NCBI RefSeq assembly: GCF_946222985.1
Contig: NZ_CAMIFY010000007.1
Span: 1 to 64,000, forward strand
Direction of reading: 5' to 3'
DNA length: 64,000 nucleotides
Source: an uncultured Corynebacterium sp.
Lineage (GTDB): Bacteria; Actinomycetota; Actinomycetes; Mycobacteriales; Mycobacteriaceae
Shown: positions 57,022 to 64,000 of the stretch, one piece after another
Layout of the letters: each line of letters opens with the position of its first letter
How positions within the stretch are numbered: the first letter of the stretch is position 1
Program-made: the position numbers and the translations under genes
The notes under the pieces: generated by a model
Databases searched by the model: none
Told to the model about the DNA's origin: nothing
What the model saw: the letters and a program-made list of their open reading frames with translations, nothing else

Positions 57022-58214
57022 TCGCGGCGGGACGCGGAGGCGTCGGGGTGAAAACCGGGGACGTCGACGACCGGTTGTTGGAGCGGGTGCGCCGCCGCCT
57101 GGTCGACTCGGCCGCCGGCGCCGAAGCGGACCACATCGCCGAGGCGGTGCGGGAGGAAACGGGCGGGGTGGTCGGCGACGCGCAGTTGTTGGCGATCCTG
57201 CGGACTCTGCGCGGTGAACTCGTCGGCGCGGGACCGCTGGACGGGTTGCTGCGGATGCCGCACGTCACCGACGTGTTGGTCACCGCCCCGGACGAGGTGT
57301 GGATCGACCGGGGAGACGGCCCCGAAGCCGTCGCCGTGACGTTTCGCGACGATGGCGAGGTGCGCAGGTTGGCGGTGCGATTGGCCTCGGCGTGCGGTCG
57401 CCGACTCGACGACGCCCAGCCCTTCGTCGACGGGCATCTGCCCGGTGGCGCCGGTGACGCCGGGGTGCGCGTCCACGCCATGTTGTCGCCGCCGGCCGAG
57501 GCGAACACGTTGATCAGCCTGCGCGTGCTGCGGCGATCTGCGATGGCGCTCGACGATCTCGTCTCCTCGGGGTCGGTGGCCGGGGAAGCGGCGGAGTTGG
57601 TGCGCGGGATCATCGCGGCGCGCCGGGCGTTCGCGGTGACCGGCGGCACCGGCACCGGAAAAACCACACTGCTCTCCGCCCTGCTGGCCGAGGTGCCGAG
57701 CACCGAACGAATCCTGTGCGTGGAGGACACCCCGGAGCTGCAGCCGCGGCATCCGCACGTGGTGAAGCTCGTCGCAAAGCCCCCGAACATCGAGGGGGCC
57801 GGCGAGATCACCCAACGTGACCTGCTGCGACAGGCGCTGCGCATGCGGCCGGATCGCATCGTCGTGGGCGAGATCCGTGGTGCGGAAGTCGTCGACTTGC
57901 TCGCCGCGCTCAACACCGGGCACGACGGCGGGGCGGGCACCGTCCACGCCAACACCGCCGCCGACGTGCCCGCCAGATTCGAAGCCCTCGGTGCCCTCGG
58001 TGGGTTGGACCGGTCCGCGCTGCACGCGCAGTTGGCTCCGGCATTGCGCGTGATCCTCGCCGTCGAACGAGTCGAGGGGCGGCGTCGGTTGGCGCAGATC
58101 GGGGTGCTCGACGGCAATCCCGTGCGGGTGCGCACCGCGTGGCACCACCGCGACGGGCGTGGTGAAGCCATCGGGGCACTGCGCGGGCTGACCGGGGCGG
58201 AGGCGTCGAGGTGA
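57018..58214 (+). CDS. tadA: Tad secretion ATPase TadA (CpaF)
   Basis: 398 residues. PilT/VirB11-type ATPase that powers Flp pilus assembly. Walker A VTGGTGTGKTTLLSALL, Asp box RILCVEDTPELQP, Walker B RPDRIVVGEIRGAEVVDLL, and His box GTVHANTAADVPARF are all intact. The GTG overlaps the ssd stop (GTGA) and the stop overlaps the tadB GTG. One GCTTTGCGACG word encodes VAKP after the Asp box. Confidence 0.95.
   Translation: MIAAGRGGVGVKTGDVDDRLLERVRRRLVDSAAGAEADHIAEAVREETGGVVGDAQLLAILRTLRGELVGAGPLDGLLRMPHVTDVLVTAPDEVWIDRGDGPEAVAVTFRDDGEVRRLAVRLASACGRRLDDAQPFVDGHLPGGAGDAGVRVHAMLSPPAEANTLISLRVLRRSAMALDDLVSSGSVAGEAAELVRGIIAARRAFAVTGGTGTGKTTLLSALLAEVPSTERILCVEDTPELQPRHPHVVKLVAKPPNIEGAGEITQRDLLRQALRMRPDRIVVGEIRGAEVVDLLAALNTGHDGGAGTVHANTAADVPARFEALGALGGLDRSALHAQLAPALRVILAVERVEGRRRLAQIGVLDGNPVRVRTAWHHRDGRGEAIGALRGLTGAEASR
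57770..57780 (-). repeat. GCTTTGCGACG word
   Basis: Inside tadA, encodes VAKP. Confidence 0.9.
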
Positions 58215-59104
58215 GCGCGGTGCCGACCGAGTCGACGGTGACGGCGGTGACGTCGCCGACGCTGATGGCGTCGATGCTGGTGGCGGCCGCGGTGTTGAGT
58301 TGGCCCTCGCCGACTCCCGCCGACCGGGTGCCCGAACTGCGGCCCCCGGGATCGGCCGTGAGCGGGGGAACGCGCGGGACGAATTCCGCGGAGCCCGGGG
58401 CCGACGGCACTGGACGACGGGGGCTGCCGGGATGGGCGTGGTTCGCACTGGTCCCCGCGGCGTTGTGGGCTGGGCCCGCGGTGGCCTTGGCACTGGTGAT
58501 GGTGGTGCGCACGGCGCTGTCGATGATCCGCCAGACGAGGCGGCGCGCGGACCTCGAGGCGGGGACCGGATCGGCGGCGCGTGCGGCCGACGTGCTCGCC
58601 GCGGACCTGCGCGCCGGGGCGACTCCCGTCAGCGCTTTGGAAGCGGCCGCCGACGAAGCCGGGGAACCGTTGGCCGAGGCGTTGGCCGCGGCCGCCTCCC
58701 GGGCGCGACTGGGCGGATCGGTGGCCGATTCCCTCGACCGGGCCGTCGACGACGGGCCGGCGATGACGGAGCTGCGGCGCCTCGCGGGAGCCTGGCGGGT
58801 GGCCGAGATGCACGGGCTTCGACTGGCCGACGTCATCGACCACGGTCGCGGCGACATCGCCGCTCGGCGAGCCCACCGTTCCCGCACGTCGGCGGCGTTG
58901 GCCGGGCCGCGGATGACCATGCTCATCCTCATGTCGCTGCCGTTGTTCGGCGTGGCGATGGGGCAGGCCCTCGGCGCGAACCCGGTGGGGTTTCTGATCG
59001 GCGGCGGCCTCGGCGGTGTCGTCCTCGTCGTCGGCGTCGGCCTGACCTGCGCGGGCGCACTGTGGGGCACGCGGATCCTGGCCTCGGCGGAAGGGACCCG
59101 ATGA
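58211..59104 (+). CDS. tadB: TadB-like inner membrane protein
   Basis: 297 residues. A membrane segment near residue 15-30 and one at 75-100 precede the T2SSF cytoplasmic domain (LAADLRAGATPVSALEAAA, RLGGSVADSLDRAV), then a second pair of membrane helices at the C-terminus. It forms the platform on which TadA acts, with TadC. Translationally coupled on both sides by 4-base overlaps. Equal to Rv3658c. Confidence 0.88.
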   Translation: MSAVPTESTVTAVTSPTLMASMLVAAAVLSWPSPTPADRVPELRPPGSAVSGGTRGTNSAEPGADGTGRRGLPGWAWFALVPAALWAGPAVALALVMVVRTALSMIRQTRRRADLEAGTGSAARAADVLAADLRAGATPVSALEAAADEAGEPLAEALAAAASRARLGGSVADSLDRAVDDGPAMTELRRLAGAWRVAEMHGLRLADVIDHGRGDIAARRAHRSRTSAALAGPRMTMLILMSLPLFGVAMGQALGANPVGFLIGGGLGGVVLVVGVGLTCAGALWGTRILASAEGTR

Positions 59105-59775
59105 CCCTCGCCCTGCTGATGTTGGCGTGTGCCGTGATCATCCCCACCGGCGGCCGGTCCCTGGAGCGATGGCCCGAGCTCGCGAACGACAAGGGGGCGG
59201 CGACTCCATCGGAATTGCCGGAGGAGGCCGTCGGGTCGCCCGGATCGTCCGACTCGCCGGTCCTTCGGGCCCTGCGCGCGCGATGGCCGCAGCGCTTCGG
59301 ACGCTCGCGGGCGACACCGGGCCCAGTCCAGCTCCTCGACGCCGCGGCGGTGCTCGATCTTCTCGCCGCGTGCCTGTCCGCGGGATTGCCGCCGGGTGAC
59401 GCGGCGGCGGCCACGGCCACGGCGGCGCCGGATCGGTTGGCGCACCCGCTTCGCGACGTCGCCGCGCGCGCGACGTTGGGAGTCGATTCGCCGTGGTCGG
59501 TGCTGTCGGACGTGCCGGAGTTGTCCGACCTCGCCACGCTGGCCCGGCGTTCGGCGGATTCGGGCTCGGGGTTGTCCGCGGGAGCCGCCGAGCTTGCCGT
59601 CGCCCGTCGCGGCGCCGCGGGCGACGCCGCCGAAGCCACCGCCGAACGCGCCGGGGTTCTCGTCGCGGGTCCGTTGGCGCTGTGTTTCCTGCCGGCGTTC
59701 GTGGTGCTGGGCCTGGTGCCGACCATCGCCGGATTGGCCGGGTCCATGCTCGGCGGCGTCGGGGTGGCGTCGTGA
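59101..59775 (+). CDS. tadC: TadC-like inner membrane protein
   Basis: 224 residues. T2SSF-like domain with LLAACLSAGLPPGDAAAATA and GLSAGAAELAVARRG, and a C-terminal pair of membrane segments (GPLALCFLPAFVVLGLVPTIAGL, in part). Shorter than proteobacterial TadC, as usual in actinobacteria. ATG overlaps the tadB stop. Equal to Rv3657c. A 156-base gap without gene follows before the pilin. Confidence 0.87.
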   Translation: MTLALLMLACAVIIPTGGRSLERWPELANDKGAATPSELPEEAVGSPGSSDSPVLRALRARWPQRFGRSRATPGPVQLLDAAAVLDLLAACLSAGLPPGDAAAATATAAPDRLAHPLRDVAARATLGVDSPWSVLSDVPELSDLATLARRSADSGSGLSAGAAELAVARRGAAGDAAEATAERAGVLVAGPLALCFLPAFVVLGLVPTIAGLAGSMLGGVGVAS

Positions 59776-59931
59776 GGAACCGCGCCCGACGACCGGGACA
59801 ACGATGCCGGGGGCCGCCGTGCGATCCATGCGCCGGTCACGCACCGACGACAGCTGGACCAACGAATCCGCCGGGATCATCCGGCGGTCACCCCATGCGG
59901 CGCCTTCTGCGCCGCGACCAGGAGGAATGCC

Positions 59932-60216
59932 ATGAACACCATCGATCCCGACATCCGAACCAACGACTCCACCAACGACGCCGTCGATCAGCCCACCGCC
60001 GGAGCCGCCGAAACCCCGGTGGCCGCTCTCTTCCGCACGCTGCGCGAACGCGCCGGGGGAGTCGCCGCCGACGAACGCGGCATGAGCACCGTCGAATACG
60101 CGCTGGGCACCGTCGCCGCGGCGGCCTTCGGCGCCCTGCTCTACACCGTGGTCACCGGCGGGCAGATCACCGAAGCGCTCACCGACATCATCGAGCGGGC
60201 GCTGAGCACGACGTGA
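59932..60216 (+). CDS. DUF4244 Flp-type pilin
   Basis: 94 residues. A 48-residue hydrophilic lead ends at DERGMSTVEYALGTVAAAAFGALLY, a type IV pilin-like segment with the Glu at +5 after G-M (quoted in parts). The predicted cleavage by a prepilin peptidase would be after G. Strong ribosome site AGGAGGA. It is the presumed pilus subunit of the tad locus (Rv3656c family). The lead is longer than that of normal Flp pilins. Confidence 0.88.
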   Translation: MNTIDPDIRTNDSTNDAVDQPTAGAAETPVAALFRTLRERAGGVAADERGMSTVEYALGTVAAAAFGALLYTVVTGGQITEALTDIIERALSTT

Positions 60217-60557
60217 TCCACCGCCTCCGCCGCAGCCTCCACCGACTCCGCACGGACGATTCCGGTCAGGCGACGGTGGAGACGGCCTTCGCCCTGGCCA
60301 CGCTCATCTCGGTGCTCATGGTCGCCCTCGGCGCCATCGCGGTGGTGGCGACCCACCTGTCGGCCACGGATGCGGCGGGGCACATCGCGCGTGCCGAGGC
60401 CAGGGGAGACGCCGCGGCGGCCGCGTCCGTGCGCGGCGCGTTGGAGGAAGCGGAAGTATCCGTCGACTCCGGGGGCGACACGGTCGACGTCACGGTGACC
60501 ATGCGGTTGTCGCTCATCGACGTCACCGGGCGGGCCACCGCACTGGTCGAACGGTGA
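60213..60557 (+). CDS. tadE: TadE-like pseudopilin
   Basis: 114 residues. DDSGQATVETAFALATLISVLMV contains the Glu at +5 and hydrophobic segment of TadE-family minor pilins, followed by a short extracytoplasmic domain rich in Asp and Val. GTG 60213 overlaps the DUF4244 stop. Equal to Rv3655c. Confidence 0.87.
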   Translation: MIHRLRRSLHRLRTDDSGQATVETAFALATLISVLMVALGAIAVVATHLSATDAAGHIARAEARGDAAAAASVRGALEEAEVSVDSGGDTVDVTVTMRLSLIDVTGRATALVER

Positions 60558-60889
60558 TGGCGGTGCTCGGCGACGAACGGGGCTCGACCACGGTCACCGC
60601 CGCCTTCCTCACCACCGTGGTGCTGGCACTGACCATGGTCGCCATCGACGCCGGCGCGGGGTTGGTGGAGCAGCGGCGCGCGGACGTCGCCGCCGATCTC
60701 GCTGCGGTGGCCGGCGCCGTCGACGCTCAGAGAGGGGGAGACGGCTGCGACGCGGCCGCCGGGATCGCCGCCGACAACGGGGCGGATCTCAGCGACTGCG
60801 TCCGCGACGGCGAGGACGTGCAGGTCATCGTCGAACGTGGCGCGGTGTCCGCCACCGCGCGGGCGGGGCCGATCGAGGACGTCGGCTAA
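60554..60889 (+). CDS. Second TadE-like protein (Rv3654c-like)
   Basis: 111 residues. DERGSTTVTAAFLTTVVLALTMVAIDAGAG is a pilin-like membrane segment where the +5 Glu is absent (Thr), followed by QRRADVAADLAAVAGA, typical of helicase/secretion neighbourhood protein Rv3654c. Two Cys (C65 and C82 region) could form a disulfide outside. GTG overlaps the tadE stop. The last bases overlap the end of the convergent CaiB gene by 4. Confidence 0.82.
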   Translation: MMAVLGDERGSTTVTAAFLTTVVLALTMVAIDAGAGLVEQRRADVAADLAAVAGAVDAQRGGDGCDAAAGIAADNGADLSDCVRDGEDVQVIVERGAVSATARAGPIEDVG

Positions 60890-61722
60890 ACGACGGCTGC
60901 CATCGGCAGATCGTGGTCGTGGGCCCAGCGCATCACGGTCGCGCTCTTGCGGGAGCGCAGGTAGGAGGCCAGGGTTTCCTCGTCGTCGCCGCCGACGAGA
61001 TCGGCCAACCGCGCACGGAAGTGCGGTTCCAGCGCGGCGACGGCGATCCATCCGTCGGCGACCTCGTAGAGGCCGTAGGCGGGGACCCCGCCGCCGAGCA
61101 GGCCGCCGGCGGCGGTCATGCCGTGCCGATGGCCCGCAGCGCCGGCGTCGGCGGCCTGGCGCAGTCCGATGCGGGCGTGGCCGCCGGTGCCGGTGGCGGC
61201 GCGACGCACCAACAACGCCAGCGCCGCGGTCACCGCGCGCTCGGCGCCGAGCAGATCCCCGAGCAGCACGCGCGGCAGGGTCGGCGGCGTCAACGACCCG
61301 GCTTCGGCCTGGTAGGTGAGGTCGTGGCCGGGGTGCTCGGGGTCCTTCGAATCGCCGACGATCTCCACGTGACACAAGTGCGGATGCTCGTCGACGGCAT
61401 CGGCCAGGCCCAGGCGAGCCAGGGCGGAGGGACGAATGGAGGTGATCAACACGTCGGCGGCGGCGAGCAACTCGCCCACGCGGGTCCTGCCGGCGCCGGA
61501 CTTGACGTCGACGCGCTCCACCGAGGCACCGGCGGCCATCTCCGCGTACCAGGAGCCGCACCACGGCTCCAGCGGATCACCCGTCGGCGGCTCGACCTTG
61601 ACGACCTCCGCGCCGAGCATCCCCAGCCGAGCCGCGGCCCACGGCCCGGGCACGTTGACGGCCAGGTTGAGGACCTTGGTGCCCGCGAGGGCGTTGGCGG
61701 GGATCTGGTCGGCGTCGATCAT
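60886..61722 (-). CDS. CaiB/BaiF CoA-transferase family protein, short
   Basis: 278 residues against about 360-400 for most class III CoA-transferases. GTKVLNLAVNVPGPWAAARLGMLGAEVVKVEPP is the family opening (in parts) and LLGDLLGAERAVTAALALL contains the position of the catalytic Asp. YGLYEVADGWIAVAALEPHF matches the later conserved block. The missing part is mainly the C-terminal region and a stretch in the middle, so it may be a racemase-like enzyme of reduced size or non-functional. ATG 61722 lies directly before the conserved start. Confidence 0.78.
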   Translation of the reverse strand: MIDADQIPANALAGTKVLNLAVNVPGPWAAARLGMLGAEVVKVEPPTGDPLEPWCGSWYAEMAAGASVERVDVKSGAGRTRVGELLAAADVLITSIRPSALARLGLADAVDEHPHLCHVEIVGDSKDPEHPGHDLTYQAEAGSLTPPTLPRVLLGDLLGAERAVTAALALLVRRAATGTGGHARIGLRQAADAGAAGHRHGMTAAGGLLGGGVPAYGLYEVADGWIAVAALEPHFRARLADLVGGDDEETLASYLRSRKSATVMRWAHDHDLPMAAVV

Positions 61723-61858
61723 GTTTCGGAATCCTAATCGCCGACGATTCCCGTCGCCCCGCCAGTCGGGAGACAGGGGGACCACACGCGCTCGAGTCGC
61801 CGCACCCGAGTCGAGTGCGCATGCCGGAATCGATCGGGCACGCCGGAACCGTCCCCGT

Positions 61859-64000
61859 CTACTCCAGCGCGGCGGCCAATCCGCGCAGCACCTTGATCGC
61901 CCCGGCCTTGTCCAACGGTTCGTTGCCGTTGCCGCACTTGGGCGACTGGATGCACGACGGGCACCCCGCGTCGCACTCGCATGCCGCGACGGCGTCCCGG
62001 GTGGCGCGGATCCACGCGGCGAACGCCTCGAAACCCCGGTCGGCGAAACCCGCGCCGCCGGGATGGCCGTCGTAGACGAACACGGTCGGCTGGCCGGTGT
62101 CGATGTGCAGGGCCGTCGACACTCCGCCGATGTCCCACCGGTCGCACGTCGCCACCAGCGGCAACAGTCCGATCGCGGCATGTTCGGCCGCGTGCAGCGC
62201 GCCGGGCACGTCGGCGACGTCGACGCCCCACCGCCGCAGCACCGCCGGCGAGACGGTGTAGGCCACCGCGCGGGTCTGCAGCACCTCCGGCGGGTAATCG
62301 AGTTCCACGGAGTCGAGGACCTCGCCGGAGGGCAGCCGACGTAGATACGACGTCACCTGGTGCTCGACCTCGACGTCGACCGACGCGATCTGGATGCCCG
62401 GCGCCACGTCGCGGACGACGTCGACCTCCAGGATCCGGATGTCGGTGTCCATGCGCGAATGCGTCGACCACTCCGGATCCTCGGGATGGGCCAGGGCCAG
62501 CAGGGATTCCAGGTCCAGGTGATCGATGACGAAGCTCTCGCCGCGATGCAGGTAGACCGCGCCATCGTGGATCTGCTGCATGGCGCGCCCGACGTCGACG
62601 GTGCCCAGCAGTCGCCCGTCGGTGCCGTCGACGATGGCCACGTCCTGCCCGCGCCCGCCGCGCAGGTCGACGGCGGCGTGCGCGCCGGACATCCGCGGCC
62701 CGTCGTCGCGGTCGGTGGGGTACCAGCGGCCGCCGCGGCGCCGCAGCCATCCGTCGCTCTCCATGTGCTTTGCGACGTCGCCCGCGTCCCACGCCGCGAG
62801 CACTTCGTCGGAAAGCGGCATTTCCACTGCGGCACAGTACAAATGACCGCGAAGGACGTGCGGGTTGGCGGGATCGAAGACCGTCGCCTCCACGGGGCGG
62901 CCGAGCAGGGCCGACGGGTGATGGACGAGGTAGGTGTCCATGGGGTCGTCGCGGGCGACCATGACCACCAGCGCCCCCTGACCGCGCCGGCCCGCGCGCC
63001 CGGCCTGCTGCCAGAACGACGCCACCGTGCCGGGGAAACCGGCCTGGACCACCGCGTCGAGACCGCCGACGTCGATGCCCAGCTCGAGGGCGTTGGTGGT
63101 GGCGACGCCGAGCAGATCGCCGTCGTCGAGGCGACGCTCGATCTCGCGGCGATCCTCGGCCAGGTAGCCGGCGCGGTAGGACTCCACGCGCTCGGCGACG
63201 TCGGCCCGGCCCCGCGTGGCCAGGTTCTCGCGCACGCGCAGCGCGATGGTCTCCGCCGAGCGCCGCGACCGGGTGAAGGTCAGGGTGCGCGCGCCGTCGA
63301 CGAGGAGGTCCGACATGACGTCGGCGGCCTCCGTCACCGCCGGCCGCCGCACCGGGGCACCGTTTTCGCCGGTCAGGTCGGGCAACAGGCCCGGTTCCCA
63401 CAGGGCGATGGTGCGCTCGCCGACCGGTGCGCCGTCATCGAGCACCGCCTCGACCGGCTCGCCGATGAGTCGCGCGGCCTGCGCGGCGGGATCGGCCGTG
63501 GTCGCCGACGCGAACACCACCGTCGGGTTCGCGCCGTAATGCCGGGCCATCCGCAGCAGACGGCGCAGCACCAGGGCGACGTTGGCGCCGAAGACGCCGC
63601 GGTAGGCGTGGCACTCGTCGACGACGACGTAGCGCAGTTTGCGCAGCACCCGCGCCCACCACTGATGGCGGGCGAGCATGCCGATGTGCAGCATGTCCGG
63701 GTTGGTGAAGATCCACCGCGCGCCCTCGCGCACGGCGCGGCGAACGTCCTTCGGGGTGTCGCCGTCGTAGGACGCGACCTGCACGGGATGGGGGCCGGAC
63801 GCCTCGGGCGCGTCGGTGGTGGGGGACTTCTCGGACTCGTCGGACGCGGCGCGTCCATCGGAGCCGCCGGACTCCCGGCCGCGGCGCACCGCGTCGACGG
63901 CCAGTTCACGGGCCGCGGCGAGCTGATCGGCGCCCAGGGCCTTCGTCGGCGACAGGTACAGGGCGGTCGCCGCGGGGTCGGCCATCAGTTCGGTGAGCAC
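61859..64000 (-). CDS. DEAD/DEAH-box helicase with DUF1998 C-terminus (5' end beyond window)
   Basis: At least 713 residues, open at the window edge, so the N-terminus and Walker A motif are missing. Motif II reads VVDECHAYRGVFG (DECH), motif III FASATTADP, motif VI QAGRAGRRGQGALVV. The C-terminal DUF1998 zinc module has CECDAGCPSCIQSPKCGNGN. It belongs to the Lhr/MrfA-like helicases, which in Bacillus act in mitomycin repair. It is equal to Rv3649. One GCTTTGCGACG word encodes DVAKH. Confidence 0.92.
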   Translation of the reverse strand: MLTELMADPAATALYLSPTKALGADQLAAARELAVDAVRRGRESGGSDGRAASDESEKSPTTDAPEASGPHPVQVASYDGDTPKDVRRAVREGARWIFTNPDMLHIGMLARHQWWARVLRKLRYVVVDECHAYRGVFGANVALVLRRLLRMARHYGANPTVVFASATTADPAAQAARLIGEPVEAVLDDGAPVGERTIALWEPGLLPDLTGENGAPVRRPAVTEAADVMSDLLVDGARTLTFTRSRRSAETIALRVRENLATRGRADVAERVESYRAGYLAEDRREIERRLDDGDLLGVATTNALELGIDVGGLDAVVQAGFPGTVASFWQQAGRAGRRGQGALVVMVARDDPMDTYLVHHPSALLGRPVEATVFDPANPHVLRGHLYCAAVEMPLSDEVLAAWDAGDVAKHMESDGWLRRRGGRWYPTDRDDGPRMSGAHAAVDLRGGRGQDVAIVDGTDGRLLGTVDVGRAMQQIHDGAVYLHRGESFVIDHLDLESLLALAHPEDPEWSTHSRMDTDIRILEVDVVRDVAPGIQIASVDVEVEHQVTSYLRRLPSGEVLDSVELDYPPEVLQTRAVAYTVSPAVLRRWGVDVADVPGALHAAEHAAIGLLPLVATCDRWDIGGVSTALHIDTGQPTVFVYDGHPGGAGFADRGFEAFAAWIRATRDAVAACECDAGCPSCIQSPKCGNGNEPLDKAGAIKVLRGLAAALE
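62767..62777 (+). repeat. GCTTTGCGACG word
   Basis: Inside the helicase gene, antisense; encodes DVAKH. Confidence 0.9.

Noticed and set aside
56022..58493. 823-residue minus-strand open frame
   Set aside because: Antisense to ssd and tadA, which have intact motifs and coupled starts.

Overview
The window looks like chromosome of a high-G+C Corynebacterium or a very close mycolic-acid actinobacterium. The evidence is a GlxR-type Crp regulator, a WhcA/WhiB4-type WhiB protein, LysC with an internal beta-subunit start, SpaA-type sortase pili, an Mrp antiporter with fused A and B subunits, and gene order recalled from C. glutamicum (dnaX-ybaB-recR, murT/gatD-dnaQ-leuA, lysC-asd-sigC-katA) and from M. 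tuberculosis (Rv3683 back to Rv3649). The species cannot be named from the sequence alone. No insertion sequence, prophage, CRISPR array or rRNA was seen; one tRNA (Pro, CGG) is present.

Layout. 1-1445: end of dnaX, ybaB, recR (replication and repair). 1512-6537: an N-acetylglucosamine island with nagB, nagA and PTS EIIC on the minus strand, divergent EIIB and EIIA, and a GntR regulator; a shared 12-base site marks its operators. 6685-8443: LysE-family exporter and DUF418 membrane protein. 8554-14438: gatD and murT (lipid II amidation), a degenerate DnaQ-like protein with a BRCT-like tail, and leuA behind a leader peptide with four consecutive Leu codons and an attenuator hairpin. 14559-17448: PIG-V-like mannosyltransferase and a DMT permease that converge on a repeat-bearing intergenic region. 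17674-20128: lysC and asd. 20846-25501: a sortase pilus cluster (major pilin, srtC, minor pilin, srtC) lying between asd and sigC, with no tip adhesin. 25529-27902: divergent sigC and katA. 28061-29001: two tandem paralogues of an unrecognised small acidic leaderless protein with a long regulatory upstream region. 29607-35775: Mrp Na+/H+ antiporter operon. 36081-43110: YhgE-like membrane protein, tRNA-Pro, metallophosphoesterase, YqeY, class A PBP, WhiB. 43286-51889: ArsA-like ATPase pair, DUF4177, RidA, MBL-fold hydrolase, glxR, nth, TlpA-like thioredoxin, CoA-type NUDIX, marP. 51920-55423: alpha/beta hydrolase-like protein, DUF1469 protein, Fic-like protein, HAD phosphatase. 55552-60889: a 6C-type small RNA, then ssd, tadA, tadB, tadC, DUF4244 pilin and two TadE-like genes. 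60886-64000: CaiB/BaiF protein and the 3' part of a DEAD/DEAH helicase with a DUF1998 end.

How it fits together: much of the window serves the cell envelope (lipid II amidation, PBP, mannosyltransferase, two kinds of pili, amino-sugar uptake) and redox or pH stress (katA, sigC, WhiB, TlpA, MarP, Mrp). Gene coupling is tight, with many 4-base ATGA/GTGA overlaps in srtC-spaB, mrp, nth-tlpA-nudix-marP and tad.

Most unusual observation: an 11-base word, GCTTTGCGACG, with its sister forms GCTTGACGACG and GCTTTACGACG, recurs 23 times in both orientations, in genes and between them, where chance predicts about 0.04 copies of each. It touches or forms terminator stems at two places, in the manner of a DNA uptake or chromosome-architecture signal. 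I know of no such element described in this group.
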